Part shown: one piece after another, positions 14,555 through 26,813 of the stretch | How the letters are laid out: each line of letters begins with the position of its first letter | Position numbering within the stretch: the stretch's first letter is position 1 | DNA from: Rhizomucor pusillus | Lineage: Eukaryota > Mucoromycota > Mucoromycetes > Mucorales > Lichtheimiaceae | Assembly (NCBI GenBank): GCA_900175165.2 | Contig: FWWN02000383.1 | Span: 1-64,000, forward strand | Direction of reading: 5' to 3' | Length of the DNA stretch: 64,000 nt | The notes under the pieces: model-generated | Seen by the model: only the letters and a program-made list of their open reading frames with translations | What the model was told of the DNA's origin: nothing | The model's database searches: none | Made by a program: the position numbers and the translations under genes

Positions 14555-17500
14555 TTATTGTCCAGACAATAGTACAGCAAGTTCATCGCCCTGCGATGCC
14601 AGCACTTTTTCGGGTGCATTATGCAAAACGTTGGAAAACAGCGGCTGCAGAGCTGTCTCTCTTGACATGAGAGTAAGAATGCGTTTCATCATCTTTACGA
14701 AAACAAAACGGTGCGTGAGTAACGCAATAATTTATCATTTCAAAAACAAATAAAGCGCTTACCTGTTGCTGCTCTGTTGGGTAGTGGTTTCCAACTTCCA
14801 GAGCAAATGATAGCATATACTCTGTCTCTGGAACCCGAAGGAAATCTTGGCCTTCTGCCTGGCCCCACCAAAGCATCGACAAGATCAAACGCAATCCATT
14901 CTGGGTTGCATTGGCAAACAAAGTTTTACAGTCACCGGTGGACTTGTCACTGCCGATAACTATAAGAATATCGAGGAGGCGAATGACCCATTGCAATTTC
15001 TGCCTGTCGTCTTGACAGTCCGATGCCAAAATAGCAAAAGCAAGCTCGTTCCATGTACCCTGATCGTCCACGATATTTGCTGCAGCGTTGCGGATAGTAT
15101 CCGTGATCCAGTTAGGAGCAGCAGAGCGACCAAGTCGATACATTTCTGCAATGACCACTGCGTTGGCAAACGTCGAATCGGTCGATAGCTGCTCGTTCTT
15201 GACGAGACTGCAGTCGACTGCGTTTCTCAGCACGTCGATATCTGTCAGGTTACGTAGTTGCGGCACGGTGATGTTGTAATACACCATATCGCGAAGATGC
15301 TGCAGCACGTCATCCTGGGTCTCATCGCCTGTACTTTGTTTTGGCGGCGGCAAATAGTCGTTCAGCGTTGACAAGAATTCAAGCTATCGAAACAATAAAA
15401 GCGTCAGGTCTATTTCCCGTTAACAGCCTTTCCTTCTTGGTTTACCTGAATTTTGGGCGACACGGTTTTCAAGCTGGTGATCAGGCTACCAAATATTTCT
15501 AGACATCTCATGCCTGAAATCGTAACCTTGGTAGTGACTGCATCCATACCACGGCGCTTGTATCCAGCCTTTTGGGTCTTATGGTTGACAAAACCACAGA
15601 GTTCCAGGATTTTACCGACACCTGCGTCGCCAACGGCGGTGATGCGCACGCCTGTGTCACTTACATTCTTGAAATCTAACTGGGCAATAATAAACTCTGA
15701 CAGAGACATGGACGTGCTGGCATGCCTGCTGGCAAACTGTATTGATAGTGATTGCAGATCATTTGATATGCGGCTAATGTCCATCAATATATTGAACCAG
15801 TTAACAGGAGGAAGGGGTCCAGGCGTATCGCGCAAACTTGTCAAGAATATCTTGAGTGCTGCTACGTGTTGTCGCATCGGCGCTATCTCGACCATGGTAT
15901 CGAAAACCGCGCGCAGGAAGCTGCTATTATTGTTTAGGCGACTGTAATTCTTGGGCTCCGTAGAAGACGATGTCAAGGCAGGACCTGCGTTGGCGGCTCC
16001 GCTGCTGGCTGCTTCCCGCAGCATCATGGCAACTCCAATGATATTACCCAGAACGACTGCTGCAATTCGACTATTCTTGAGATTACCGATGGATGATACT
16101 CCCTCAAGATTAGCTAGCGACGCCAGATGGTTTAAGAATCCTAGGCGTGTCTCGGCGTGATACTTGTATATCTGGGACTCAGCTTGCTCGATATCTGTCG
16201 TCAAATAGTCAGCTCCTAGCAAGCTTCCCAGGGTTAACATGGCTGAGATCTTTTGTGCAGTATCACCATGTTCAATGGTATTCGTTTCATGAAGCAGGAG
16301 GTTGCTGAAACCCGGCGTAGCTTCGGTGTCTCGCACGCTTGATACCATGCGATATCTGTTCAATCGAGCAAAAGGCACACTGTAGAGGTAACTGTGCGCA
16401 GTCATCTCAGGCTAAATATGTATATGTATCGTTAGCCATTATGGGTGCAGGCGACCAGTATGGTTTTAGGAACTCACATCTGACTCTGTAAGTGTAGCTG
16501 CGCTTTCAAGCACGTTTGCTGCTTCTTCGAGCAGTCCGTCCTCTGTCACTGCCGCATAAGAGCATACCCAGAACGATCCGAGCAGGATACCCTTGTTGAG
16601 GGACGCGTTGCCTTCAATGTACGTCTTGAGAACGCTTTGTGCAAATGAAAGTACACTCTTCATTTCCGCAGGCTTGACCGTAGAAGCCCATCCCATCATG
16701 ATACCCAGAGCTCTGCTTTCCGAAATATTTCCACCAGGTGAGTTGCAGTAAGCCAACAGTCGTTCGATTCCTGACTCTGATAGGACTTGGATGGCCGGTG
16801 TTTGGGTTGGCCAGGTCGCCAAGGCGGCAGTGAAATGTCCAGCAGCGTACCCACGCGCAAACTGTACAATATCGATCGTGGTGTCCAGGGGCCGCCCTTT
16901 CATGTTGCTCGTAACATTATCGACGATCTTATCGAGAACACGTGTTGCCATCTTTTCATTGCTTACAATACAGCTTGCTACGTGACCAAATGCAAAGTTT
17001 GCCGCAAACTGAACTTCTTCGCTTAGCAACAGAGTCGATGATAAGCTCGATGATGAATCTGCAAGGTATCTCTCGAATACGTCTAACACTTCGGATGCAC
17101 ACGTGGCACCCAAAGCCGGGTTGAGCTTGTTGACAGTCAATATAAGACCAGTGATCGCTAGCAATATATTGCTCGTGGATCCAGGAACTGTGCTCTTGTT
17201 CAACCGCGTGTTTAGGTCCTTGAGTAGCAAGTGCGTCTTGGTATCCAGTGCGTTCTCGTCCGAAGCCAAGGCTGTCTTGAATAATGTCATCCAACCGTTC
17301 AAGCAAGAAACACGCACAAGCAAGTTATCCGTCAAACCAATATCTGCAATCGAGGTTGCCATGCAGCGGTACCACTTTGACTTGGTCAAGTTTTCTGTTG
17401 TTGCATGATGGTCGCTAAGGTGTTGCTGAGCAGAGAAAAGTGCTGCAATCGCATAGCCGGTACGGAGACCCGGTGCTGCCTTTGCCTGTTCCAAGTTGGC

Positions 17501-19974
17501 AATGTACATTCCAGCCAGTTGATACTCTCTGTCGTACAATACTTTGCGCGTTGTCCCTCGATCCTTGCCGTCCTTCTTGACTTCTTCCTGGAACAGCCCT
17601 CGTCGCATATGATCGAGCTCGTGAGACAAGAGTCGAGCAAGCACAAGCGTATGGTGCTTGTTGGGAGCCTCGCAGATCTCTTGAGTATACTGCTTGGACT
17701 TTTCCGGCAGCAGCTGGAGAATATCTACGGCAGGGAAGTGCGACAATGCTTTGAGCGCTGCGGTTCTGATCGTTTCATTCTCTGCTGCGAGCAATGGTTC
17801 AATGTATGTATGTAGAATGGTTTCTTTGAATTCAATATAAGGCTCAGACACTAATAGGCTGTTAGTTAGCGCACCGTCGTCTCCAGAGATAGGGTCTATT
17901 GCTTTTTGTTGTTACCTTCATCTTTATCTCCAACAATTTCGAAAAATTCACACAAACTTTTCCAGAGCAGCGCAACTTGATCTGCATCATATTGCGAAGC
18001 ATACTCTGCAATGTAGGAGAGTGCAACAGTCCAAATGGATCTGGGTTCAGCTAGTCCAGCCCTGATGCAGGCCGAAATTGCTTGGACAATTAAAGTAATC
18101 GATGCGTTGCTGATGTTGGTACATGTTTGCAGTACAGAAATAAGCATTGGCAAAATATCCTGAGCACATTCTCGAGGTCTGCTTTTGCATAGGTCCCGCA
18201 TACTCGATAGTACAGCAAATTCCATGCGGATCGCCCCCTCCTTATTCACGTTTGTCATGGATTTTCGATGTATTGTCCAAGTCGCCAGCACTTTCTTTAA
18301 CTCTTGCCAGATTCTGGGTTGACGTTCGTACAGCTTTACCAGCACCTTGAAAGCAATGCTGGACATGACTGTATCGCGCGATCCACGGATCATGGGCAGG
18401 ATTAACTGGAGTATCTTTGACGTGACAATAGGATCGTTCGGATCTACGAGCGATGGCAAGATGTTGTGGAATATAAAAATCAAACTTTGGCTTGACATTT
18501 TGTCGTGCGATCGCATCAAAAAGAGCAACAGCAGAAAGACCGCAAATCTGAATGAATGCGTGGTGCTACATGGCGAAAATGCTATTTTGGCGAGTCGCGA
18601 TAGATGTTTGTGTCGCACATCCACGTCGTTGCTAAGAGCCAGTGGTGTGTTAAAAAGCAGTGCAAGCACGTAAGAAGATGTGTGTGACGGAATAGGCTGA
18701 TTGATGTCGTTTCCTAAGATACATCTATGCAAACTTGAGGCTACATTGGCCAGACTTCCAGTAATATGAAAAGAATCAAAAATTGTTTGCATCTAAGCAT
18801 AGTAGTTGGTAATATAGTACGAGAAGAAATTGCTACTTACACTTACATTTTCAAGGCAGCCCTTTACATCTGACGGCTCGTTTCCGTATTTGCCGACACA
18901 TGAAATCAGATCGAGAACGGAAGTTTTGCGTCTGCCTGATGGTTCAATAGTCTCTGACCAGGTCTGGAACAAAGGTAACATGGCCACGAAAAGTACTGGA
19001 CCCTTCGCGTCGGGATGACGATTGACAGCTTCGTGCATCATGTTGAGAAGTATATCTTGATCATCTACTGTCTGCGCCGTAGCTAAAAGGTATGAGAGTG
19101 TTGTCCACAGCAAGTAAAGGTCCACTTGAGTCATTGCGGCCTGGCCGCCGTCAAGTCGCAAATGATATATTCGTTGCAGTCGGTGCATAGTAGCTGATAT
19201 GGATTCCCCGCTGGTTGCTGCATCAGCTGCACGGTTAAGCAAGTGGTAAAACAGAAGGCTTGCCGTATGCTTCAGATCGTCTTCCTGGAGCTTGGTATGT
19301 TTCAAAAATGTAACTGCATAATCTACCAGATGCAGATAAAAACCATCATTCCGTTTGACAGGGTATCTGCATATAGTATGAACGAGATAAAGGTGGATCT
19401 CTGTACGTAACTGATCACGGAAAACGTTGGAAAACTGCTGCAGCAGACAAGCCCGTCTCATCGCATCGCTGGATAGCAAGACGTAACTGTAGAAGCTACG
19501 CATAGTTTCCGTCAAATATTTGGGATTATCGTATTCGGCATCAAGCAGCAAGTCCAATTGAAGCGAAATAGCGTCAAAAAGTTCGGGACGCTGTCGAAGA
19601 ATGGTAACATATGGATGGACTAGATCAGGAACTGCTGGCTGAGACAAGACAAAGTTCATGCTGGCGTGGATCTCGGGTGATCGTCCGTGAAGCAGCAGCA
19701 ACTCGGTCGTAGCTCGAAGGAAAACATTGGTTTTAAGGCTGTTATCGCTGACAATAACAAGATTCTGCAATTTCAGCAACGCATCGCGTAAACTCTGTGT
19801 TTTGTCGCTGACTTGGTGCACGAGCTGCTCACAGGCATTTGAGACTGCAATGATGGATAGATTCCAGACTGATTCGTCCAGCTGTCCTCGGCTAACTTTG
19901 CCCACGTCGGCGAAGCGATGTGCAGGCTCTGCTGCTGCTGCTGCTGCTGCTGCTGTTGTTGTTGTTGTCGCCAT
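14555..19974 (-). CDS. Focadhesin-like giant helical-repeat protein (DUF3730)
   Basis: Large exons (about 18842-19974, 17916-18792, 16478-17830, 15450-16405, 14770-15374) and a last exon ending at 14555 give roughly 1,750 residues, close to human focadhesin (about 1,800). The N-terminus has poly-Thr and poly-Ala runs. Strong family matches include SMRDLCKSRPRECAQDILPML followed by AISACIRAGLAEPRSIW (residues about 550-620), and PPVNWFNILMDISRI near the C-terminal third. The last exon reads MMKRILTLMSRETALQPLF. Focadhesin is known in animals as a cytosolic or focal-adhesion-associated protein linked to the SKI RNA-decay complex; its role in fungi is not established. Translation probably starts at 19974; an in-frame Met at 20046 is an alternative. 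The gene looks intact. Confidence 0.86.
19930..19971. repeat. CTG/GTT trinucleotide run encoding poly-Ala and poly-Thr
   Basis: CTG repeats followed by GTT repeats at the start of the focadhesin gene. In the chosen frame they encode Thr5 then Ala8. Because the tract is at the 5' end it may vary in length between strains. Confidence 0.85.
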
Positions 19975-20653
19975 GTCGAGGAAGCCTGCGCCCGTTTCAA
20001 CTCCTCCCAACACCGAAAAATTACAGACGGCTCCACATGCGATCAAACAGCAGACTGAAGAGTCTACTAATTGCTTTGAACATCTCTATTGCTTCAACTT
20101 TTGCATGCTGATAATCATGGAAACTTAGAGAACTTGCACCATTCCACTTCTTTCTTTATCGGCCTGTCGATTTTCTGGCTGGATGCTTACATTTATGCAT
20201 ACTTGCTCAGAGGCAATGCAGTCGTTTGCGGTTGTTTTGTTTGATAGAAAATCTCTTGTTCATAACGTGATCAAGCTCCCGTCATATATTACGCAGTAGA
20301 TTACTCTTCCGTATTTGATGGACTCCATGGATGACTTGCCATTTAAACTGGTTCCGAGGTTTATGCGATTGGCATTTCACCGCCCCGAGAGATGCCAATA
20401 TGATAATATTAAATCAGTAAACCTCCCGCATGATACTCGATAAGCATATCTTTGGCAGAGAGCCTACATCTTTATATTAAAAAGAAATAATCAATCAAAG
20501 TTAAATTACAAGCAACTAGGAAATACAGGAATGAATATGAAGAAGTCAAGAGCGAGTAGCAAACGTAGTTGATTGGGAACAAGAGAATTTCATTAAGAGC
20601 ATTACGTTAGTACTTGCGCTACTGCTGCGTAATCATAATTGATACTTACACCC
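19975..20653. other. Upstream region of focadhesin, no gene seen
   Basis: AT-rich intergenic sequence with short frames only. An in-frame upstream extension of focadhesin to 20046 is possible. Confidence 0.4.
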
Positions 20654-21430
20654 CAAAGGGTAATCCTCGAATTCACGAGGGACCAGACCGCGCATCTAAT
20701 GTTTCTGTATCAGTCTGAGTGCACCGCAGCAAAGTAAACCAGTAGAAATACTTTTTACCCGTGGGGTCGGTCTGTTAAAATAAAGAAGCACGACAGAGGA
20801 CTTGAAGTGATGCGGGAGAAAAGACGAAGGAGAGGCGCGAGACGGTTGATATTTGAGGTGGCGGGTCAGGACAGAGGTCATGTCGGCTACGAAGTTGAGC
20901 GTCAGAAATGGTACTGCACCTCGAGAGAGCAGCCAACGTACCGGGATGTTTGAGAGAACAGAGCCAAAGGACGAGATTTTGGATCCAGGTCCCTTTTTTT
21001 CGCAGCTGTGATTCAATGCATTAGTTGTCGCGTTCCTGCTGTCTTTGAATGTTTATACCTGGGATTACGTTCGTAAGCGAATCGTATTCCTGAAGTTTAC
21101 ATTGCAGGCATCAACGTACGTCGAGGAAGATAACCAGAATAATGCCAATCTCGCTATCTGTAATTGACAGAAGATAATGAAGTGCCTCATCTACATCATA
21201 CTACGTATAAATTGTACAGAAAAGATCTAAAGGTTTGCTTTAGTTACTTGGAAATATTTAGGACGCATTCAAAGAAAGCAACAAAAAAAGAGCACCTATG
21301 TTCGGGGCAAAGGTGCGGGATCTCGTGTAAAATCACGTCATAAGCAAGATACAAACCTATGATGCACAGTCTTGCCATACAGCTATCAATCTATACGGAA
21401 ATATGATTGAAGCTACAAGATATTTGATTC
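20654..21430 (-). other. Possible small multi-exon gene, unidentified
   Basis: The minus strand shows several donor- and acceptor-like sites and codon-like blocks that can be joined in part. One block (about 21120-21200) reads DVDEALHYLLSITDSEIG and then a hydrophobic IILVIFLD. Another (about 20945-21000) can be read KKRDLDPKSRPLALFSQTSR. A 13-nt piece (about 20760-20772) and a final block RGLVPREFEDYPLGV, stopping near 20650, keep frame with it. A short frame starting MARLCIIGLYLAYDVILHE lies upstream near 21370. One of the introns needed would be only about 30 nt, so this model is incomplete or wrong in places. I do not recognise the family. A non-coding explanation remains open. Confidence 0.3.
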
Positions 21431-21668
21431 TGCAAGGCAAGCTACTTGATAGCTGTGTTGTTCTATCCATACCGTTTGCCTTATATCAAAAAACTCTAGT
21501 AAAGCAAAATGCATGGTTCTTTTTCCTAAAAAAATAGATTATGCCTTTATCTCCAGTGTTCCAATGAAGCTCGCAAATTTCTGAAACAAAGCAGCGGGTA
21601 CAGGTGTTCCCGTTTCGGACTATGGTCGCCGTTTTCTTTTCCGTTTCCGTTTTGCACTTCAACTCGCC
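21431..21668. other. Intergenic, promoter of the UPF0662 gene
   Basis: Nothing recognisable. It probably contains the 5' region of the gene at 21669. Confidence 0.4.
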
Positions 21669-23431
21669 ATGCCGACTAAAGTACCTCCCGAAGGTAATAC
21701 GAAGCGTGGTAGAGACTATAGCCGATAGTTAACAGGAGGCTGTGTAGAACTCCCGGTGTTGGAGAAATTGCTCAACATAAAGAATCGATTGACGGCTCTG
21801 AGACGCGATCGTTCTAGCTACCTCAAGACACAGGACATTTTGCCTCTGAAGCACGAGACTGAGGAGGCCATTGACAGTTTATGTCAAATTCGAAATGGAT
21901 TCAAATTCGGAGACGAGGGGTCACAAAATCGGACAGACGATGTGCTCGATGAAGTATGCCAGCTGTTAAGTCTGTCGTTTTTATGCTTGGGCAAAACTCG
22001 AGAAAGTAAGAGTTGCTTTTATGCAGCTTAGTCAGCTTTTCAGCGGGGCTTTACTTAACTATTATACGTCTCAGCGCCTGCGGTGTATTCACAAGTTATC
22101 GCGATCAAGGTATGGGAGGGGAGGGAAAATAATCCTAAAATGCACTGGAGGGAGCAAGATGATTTATGCAGCTATGCAATTTTAGCAATGTTTTGACCGC
22201 TTGGAAGAATTCGGGATCTATGCAGAGGAGTTTTTAGAGCCATACGGCCGCAAACTCAAGGATATCGAACACATTCTGCGCGTGGACGAACGGGACAATA
22301 TTTTGCCCAAGCCAGCCATGATGATTGTGAATACAAAGTTTAAACAGTGCAGTAAGTGTGTAACATGAAAGAATTAAATTCAAACGAATTGACACTCCCT
22401 TTTTTTCCAGAACGTATTTACCAACAGTTATTGGACACGATCCACGAGGTATCCCCAGAACTGTAAGCATGTGCTGCCAGTATGCATGTTATACATTGAT
22501 GTGTGTGCCTGTGACTAACATGACTCTGCGTTTCTTGCAGTGTTCCCATTCGCAACAAACTATTACGTATTCGGAGACATTTAGTTTCCATAGCGTGCAA
22601 GAGAACATTCTCCACGTCAGACCTTGTTTCAGCTCAGGAAGAATTGCAGGAAATTGACAACAGCAGAGTGGATGGAAAGTTCTTGGCAGCAGACGGTCAG
22701 ACTATCCCAGCGGGGCAAGCTGTAATTACAGGCTTACTCGAGCAAGTATATGCTTATGCACACGATCTGGCCATTGCGGCGAGTTCGGACTTTAGTCCTG
22801 CGCTGCGGACCATCAGGGAACGTCTTGTAGACATCAAGACACAGCTGGAGCGCCTAGAGTTGACACACAAGTGGACTCTTCGACAGACGGATCTTTTTAC
22901 TTACCAGCACCAGCTCCACGACATTGTATCGATGAGGTATCAAGATGAGGATGGCACAGATCCAAGCAAGCATGGCAAATTTCTGGACGAAAATGGACAG
23001 GCGCCCGAGGGTCAAACGGTGCTTCTATTTTTGTTACAGAAGTGTTATCGAATGATATTGATCCTTCTGAATGAAAGTTTACCCGTGTCAGAAGCACTGA
23101 CGCCCGTCTATAACCAGCTGACTACTGTTCGGCAGTGTCTTTTGGCTGTCAAGAACACTGGGGCTCCATGCTCTCCGGAGGAACTGTATCCGTAAGTTTC
23201 TGAAATGGCGGCCCGCGGAATGATATATTTTGGGATTTAGAATGGCGAAAGCTGAGCGCTATTTTACCCAGATATCAGATGAAGCTGACAAGTATTGATA
23301 ATCTTCGCAAAGACGGCAAGTTCTACGACGATGAAGGGCAGGTGCCGGAAGGTCAGGCGTTGTGTGTCTCGACCCTGGAAGAATGTTACAGTTTATTAGA
23401 AGAGTTGCGTCTGAAAAGCCAAGAGGAATAA
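21669..23431 (+). CDS. UPF0662 (DUF2408) family protein, Cub1-like
   Basis: The start is ATG at 21669 (MPTKVPPE), exon 1 ends at 21693 and exon 2 begins at 21748 (ELPVLEKLLNIKNRL). Further short introns interrupt 22010-22550. The second half contains three copies of the family's signature: DGKFLAADGQTIPAGQAVI, then HGKFLDENGQAPEGQTVL, and DGKFYDDEGQVPEGQAL near the end. Each is followed by a helix with a leucine-rich pattern. The stop is TAA at 23429-23431. This motif defines UPF0662/DUF2408, a fungal family including S. cerevisiae Cub1 (YPL260W), which has been connected with proteasome activity and DNA-damage tolerance. Biochemical function is unknown. The protein is predicted soluble and helical, with no signal peptide. 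Confidence 0.85.
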
Positions 23432-23894
23432 TGTCTAATTACTAGAAATAAAAAAGTATTCTATACTATTATTTGCACAGCCAGCTGTCCCCGCCGCCCT
23501 GTGTGTATGTGCGTGATGAAAGACCGCCCTTGGCCGCGAAAGTTTCTTTCTTTGACTTTGGATGAGAAGGCACAGATTTTGTGGTTTGCGATAAACATAT
23601 GGTCTTCTTGTATTTCTCAGGAGTGAATTAGGTTTGGGGAGTGCATTCCCATAAATGACGTTTCAGTGTTGACGTGGGGGAACAGGTTTTAATGTTTAAT
23701 TGACCAAGAAACAGGGTCTGTAGAAGCTGTGGAACCAACAGAACAAAAACCACGTTGAGTCTGTGCACCCAACAGTTCAACTTTTCTGTACGACTTGCCC
23801 CTTTCTTTCTTCTTTCTCCCCTCTTCCCCCCATTCCCCCTCCTCCTTCCTCTCTATCTTTCTTTCTTTCTTCCTTTTATTTGCTTTCGAGGGCC
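23432..23894. other. Intergenic with pyrimidine-rich leader
   Basis: From about 23790 to 23880 the plus strand is almost entirely C and T and leads into the ATG at 23895. This is a likely promoter/5' UTR pyrimidine tract of the following gene. No separate gene seen. Confidence 0.55.
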
Positions 23895-24993
23895 ATGTCG
23901 TCCAATCCGCTTGGCCGCTCGCCATCATCGATTAACGAGGCAAATTACGACGAGGTGGATCCATACCGAGCGGTCAGGAGAGGTCAAGGTAAAAACGAGG
24001 CCAATTGAAGCCGAACACCATTCTCCTCTGATACAGTGAACTCAAGATCGCGGTGATCTCGATCCAGACATTGCTCATTCCAGGTCTGCTTCGGACAGCA
24101 GCACGAGGAAACTGACGACGGCCGACAGACTCGAGGACCCATACGCCAAGCGAACGAGCAGAAGCGATTACGACCAACAGCAGCAGCATTTGCAGCGGGC
24201 AAATTCGTATTTGCCATATTCGCACCATCAACGTGATCCCCTTGCCCCTGTGGCACCCATCTACATCGAAGAGAGAACGACGTCTGTCCTGACCGACAAG
24301 GATCGCACCATTTCCCTGCAGCCCGAGCACACTGATGTCTTGACAACGACGGATGAACGCCGGCCCGTCCATGCATTGCAACAGCCGCCACCAGAATTGC
24401 CATTCACGGTTAAGAGAAAACGGAAAACCTGTTGGCGGAGGCGACATGCCATATTTGCCATTGCTATATTGGTCGCCGCTGTCATTGCAGTTATTTGGTA
24501 TTTTGTGTGGCCGCGCGTGCCCTCCTTTGAAGTTACAGACGCCGACGACGTTGCGGTGGCGCCCGTCATATCCAAAGACACCGGCATCTACAACACAACC
24601 TGGCGTGTCACGCTTTCTATCGACAATTCTGCAAACTGGGTCCCAACGCGGATAGAAAACCTGCTCGTCACCGTCACTGATCGTAATACAAGCCAGGCTT
24701 TTGGACACGGAAATTCGGGTTCTCTCGTCCTCGCCCCTCATGTGAAACAGTCAACGAACGTGACAATGGATATCTTTTACAACAGGTCGTCAGATTCAGA
24801 TCAGACCTTTACCGATTTATGGTACTATTGCAGCAACTTTAAGCAGTACGGATCGGTGGTTCCTGTAGCAGATGGTGAGAGTGACAAGACGCCCGACTTT
24901 GACTTTAGCGTCCAAGTCCAGATTTCAGGTATCGCCTGGAAAACATCCGTGGGTGCACCCAAGCCCAAAGGATTCAATTGCCCTACAAACTAA
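23895..24993 (+). CDS. Type II single-pass membrane protein, LEA2-like extracytosolic domain
   Basis: Two exons (23895-23988 and 24068-24993). Choosing the acceptor after GATCCAG gives RGQDIAHSRSASDSS in frame; acceptors on either side hit stops. The N-terminal ~130 residues are hydrophilic and Gln/Ser/Arg-rich. They are followed by a basic KRKRKTCWRRR stop-transfer and one hydrophobic helix (HAIFAIAILVAAVIAVIWYF). The C-terminal ~160 residues form a beta-rich domain (FEVTDADDVAVAP, WRVTLSIDNSANWVPTRIENL) with several N-glycosylation sites (NTT, NVT, NRS). This layout of cytosolic N-terminus, anchor and LEA14-like fold is shared with plant NDR1-type proteins and some fungal vacuolar or plasma-membrane proteins. 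The exact role is unknown. Confidence 0.75.
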
Positions 24994-25588
24994 AACGTTA
25001 TGCCATCGATACCCCCTTTTTCTCATCGCATCATGTACATAATGCTGACAATTTAAACTCTCACTTTCTCAGGAAGGGAACATCCCTTTTCCTTCTTCAT
25101 CCTGGGGATAATAGCTTCCCACTTGTAACAAAAAATATACGCGTTATATCATTCAACCTTGTTTTGTACTTTAGGCATATAACGGCATCATTCCTATTTT
25201 GGGACGTTCTGCGCAGGAAAAAGCACCCACAACATGCTTGACCATGTGCCTACCATTTGTAGGTTTTGTGTTCCAGAAAAGCACCTGCTGCTCCTGCTGC
25301 AATCTATAAGCAACTTATTGAACACGCGGTTTCGCAGCATTAGCAGCAGCAGCAGCCTGTTTCCAAACGGAGATGGTCATTGCCAGTCGTTTCACAGAGA
25401 GAAAAGGGCCGAATTGTTACGTGCCACCATCATCAAACGACATCTTGGTTTTTTCTTTTTGCGTTTACATCCGACGTTCTTGGCGAAAAAAAAGACCTTG
25501 CATTGGACCAATACTTCCGCTTGCATGTCGTGCTCAGTGTGCGTTTCTTCGCTTCATATACTGACGAATTATGATTGGTCTTTAACAG
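24994..25588. other. Intergenic, possible upstream exons of a small gene
   Basis: Contains coding-like fragments on the plus strand, for example APAAIYKQLIEHAVSQ near 25280-25340 after a good acceptor (TTTTGTGTTCCAG at about 25276). A complete model could not be built. Confidence 0.3.
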
Positions 25589-25664
25589 CCAGCAGCAGCA
25601 GCGCCCCCAACCAGAAGCGGATCAAGTACTAAAGGACTGGGATGTTTCTTTACCGAACCAATAG
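25589..25664 (+). CDS. Possible 3' exon of an unidentified small spliced gene
   Basis: A clear acceptor (GGTCTTTAACAG) precedes a frame reading QQQQRPQPEADQVLKDWDVS and then LPNQ, with stop TAG at 25662-25664. The composition is that of a normal protein C-terminus. Upstream, QQQQPVSKRRWSLPVVSQRE near 25345-25400 and APAAIYKQLIEHAV near 25290 could be earlier exons, but frames and borders do not yet join. Another frame through the same exon ends NQKRIKY. I do not recognise the protein. Confidence 0.35.
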
Positions 25665-25893
25665 TTTTTCCCACCTGCGAGCATATATACATATCTTAAT
25701 TAACAGATTCCACATTCCAGCAGAAACAAGGGTATAGAGTATAAGCTTGCTGAGAATAAGCTGAATGGAATATATATTACTATGCATTTTCATCGAGCGC
25801 GACTTTTTTCCGCTTAGCCGACGTCTTGATGAGTTTTTTACCAATTTACAGAATGGTGTACAAAAGCTAAGATCCTAACTGACCTACGCACGG

Positions 25894-26539
25894 CTATACT
25901 ATGTTATCTTTCCCAGCTTGCTCTTCTTTTTCATTTATAACTGCTGCAATGTTGTACACAGCAAGAAAAAAAATCAATGTTAAAATTGGATAAAATGGTC
26001 ACTCTTTCGTAGTTATTAGCATATTTACCTGGCGCGGGCGTAACGACTTGCTCCGTTTTGGTTCTAGTGACGGTATGCTCGATATCGACTAAGCGCGCGC
26101 CGTGCTGCAGCATGATCTCTGCTGTCAAGTCTGTGTACTTGATCAAGCGCACTGCGGCGCCGTCAGCAAACTTTTTAACATGGCTCTTGCGCTTGCTTGC
26201 TGGTTTTACAGCAATGCGGTGGGATCCCGGGCTCAATTCAAATATTCCTCGGCTGTAAAATTCCAAGTACTTGATCGCCTCACTTGGACTCGTAGCTGTC
26301 TCGCCGCGCATTGGCCTCTTTTTGTGAACATACGACGTCACTCCAAGCAGTTCACCAGAGTCGTATACTTGAAACCGATTCCCTCCTGGATGCGTATAGT
26401 CGACTACTTGGAGCCACGCTGGTTCGTGGATCGTGAACAATATTGGTTCGGAAGCCGGTGTCCATTCATTGAGCGCTATCCGTCTCGCGGATATTGCATG
26501 TACGGATAGAAATGCAAGGAATAGCCACCAGCAGAGCAT
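25894..26539 (-). CDS. Secreted or endomembrane protein, unknown function
   Basis: Two exons: 26029-26539 and 25894-25943. Splicing replaces a read-through tail with the end ...TPAPAVINEKEEQAGKDNIV. The N-terminus MLCWWLFLAFLSVHAISARR is a typical signal peptide with likely cleavage after ISA. The mature part (about 170 residues) has a beta-sandwich-like pattern (FTIHEPAWLQVVDYTHPGGN, FQVYDSGELLGVTSYV) and a helix-poor basic region (KPASKRKSHVKKFADG). No cysteines are in the mature chain and no GPI tail is evident. It is probably a small fungal secreted or lumenal protein; I cannot assign a family. Confidence 0.6.
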
Positions 26540-26813
26540 TTGTGTGAGCGTTGATGTGTAAAATGCACCGATAGCGGGAGGGGGTTGGTTAAATAAACCG
26601 ACGAGAGGAAAAAGAAAGGTACACGTATATATGAAACACTGTCCAGTGCCTATTTATTGACTTTGGGTTGGTCAGTTGGTTCATAAAGTAATCCAAAAAA
26701 TCTCTATCGTCAACCCCTCACACACATATGGCTATTTTGCTATGGATGATTGCTAACTGCATATCTTACAACAAAAGTGAAAACAAAGTTTGAGCATTGT
26801 TGAAAATGTCCTT
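26540..26813. other. Intergenic
   Basis: Promoter of the secreted-protein gene and 3' UTR of the hydrolase gene, both on the minus strand. Nothing else seen. Confidence 0.6.

Noticed and set aside
20880..21200. Pmp3-like stress peptide on the minus strand
   Set aside because: Some hydrophobic pieces (PVRWLLSRGAVPFL, IGIILVIFL) recall Pmp3, but their order, the missing PG motif and stops between them do not fit.
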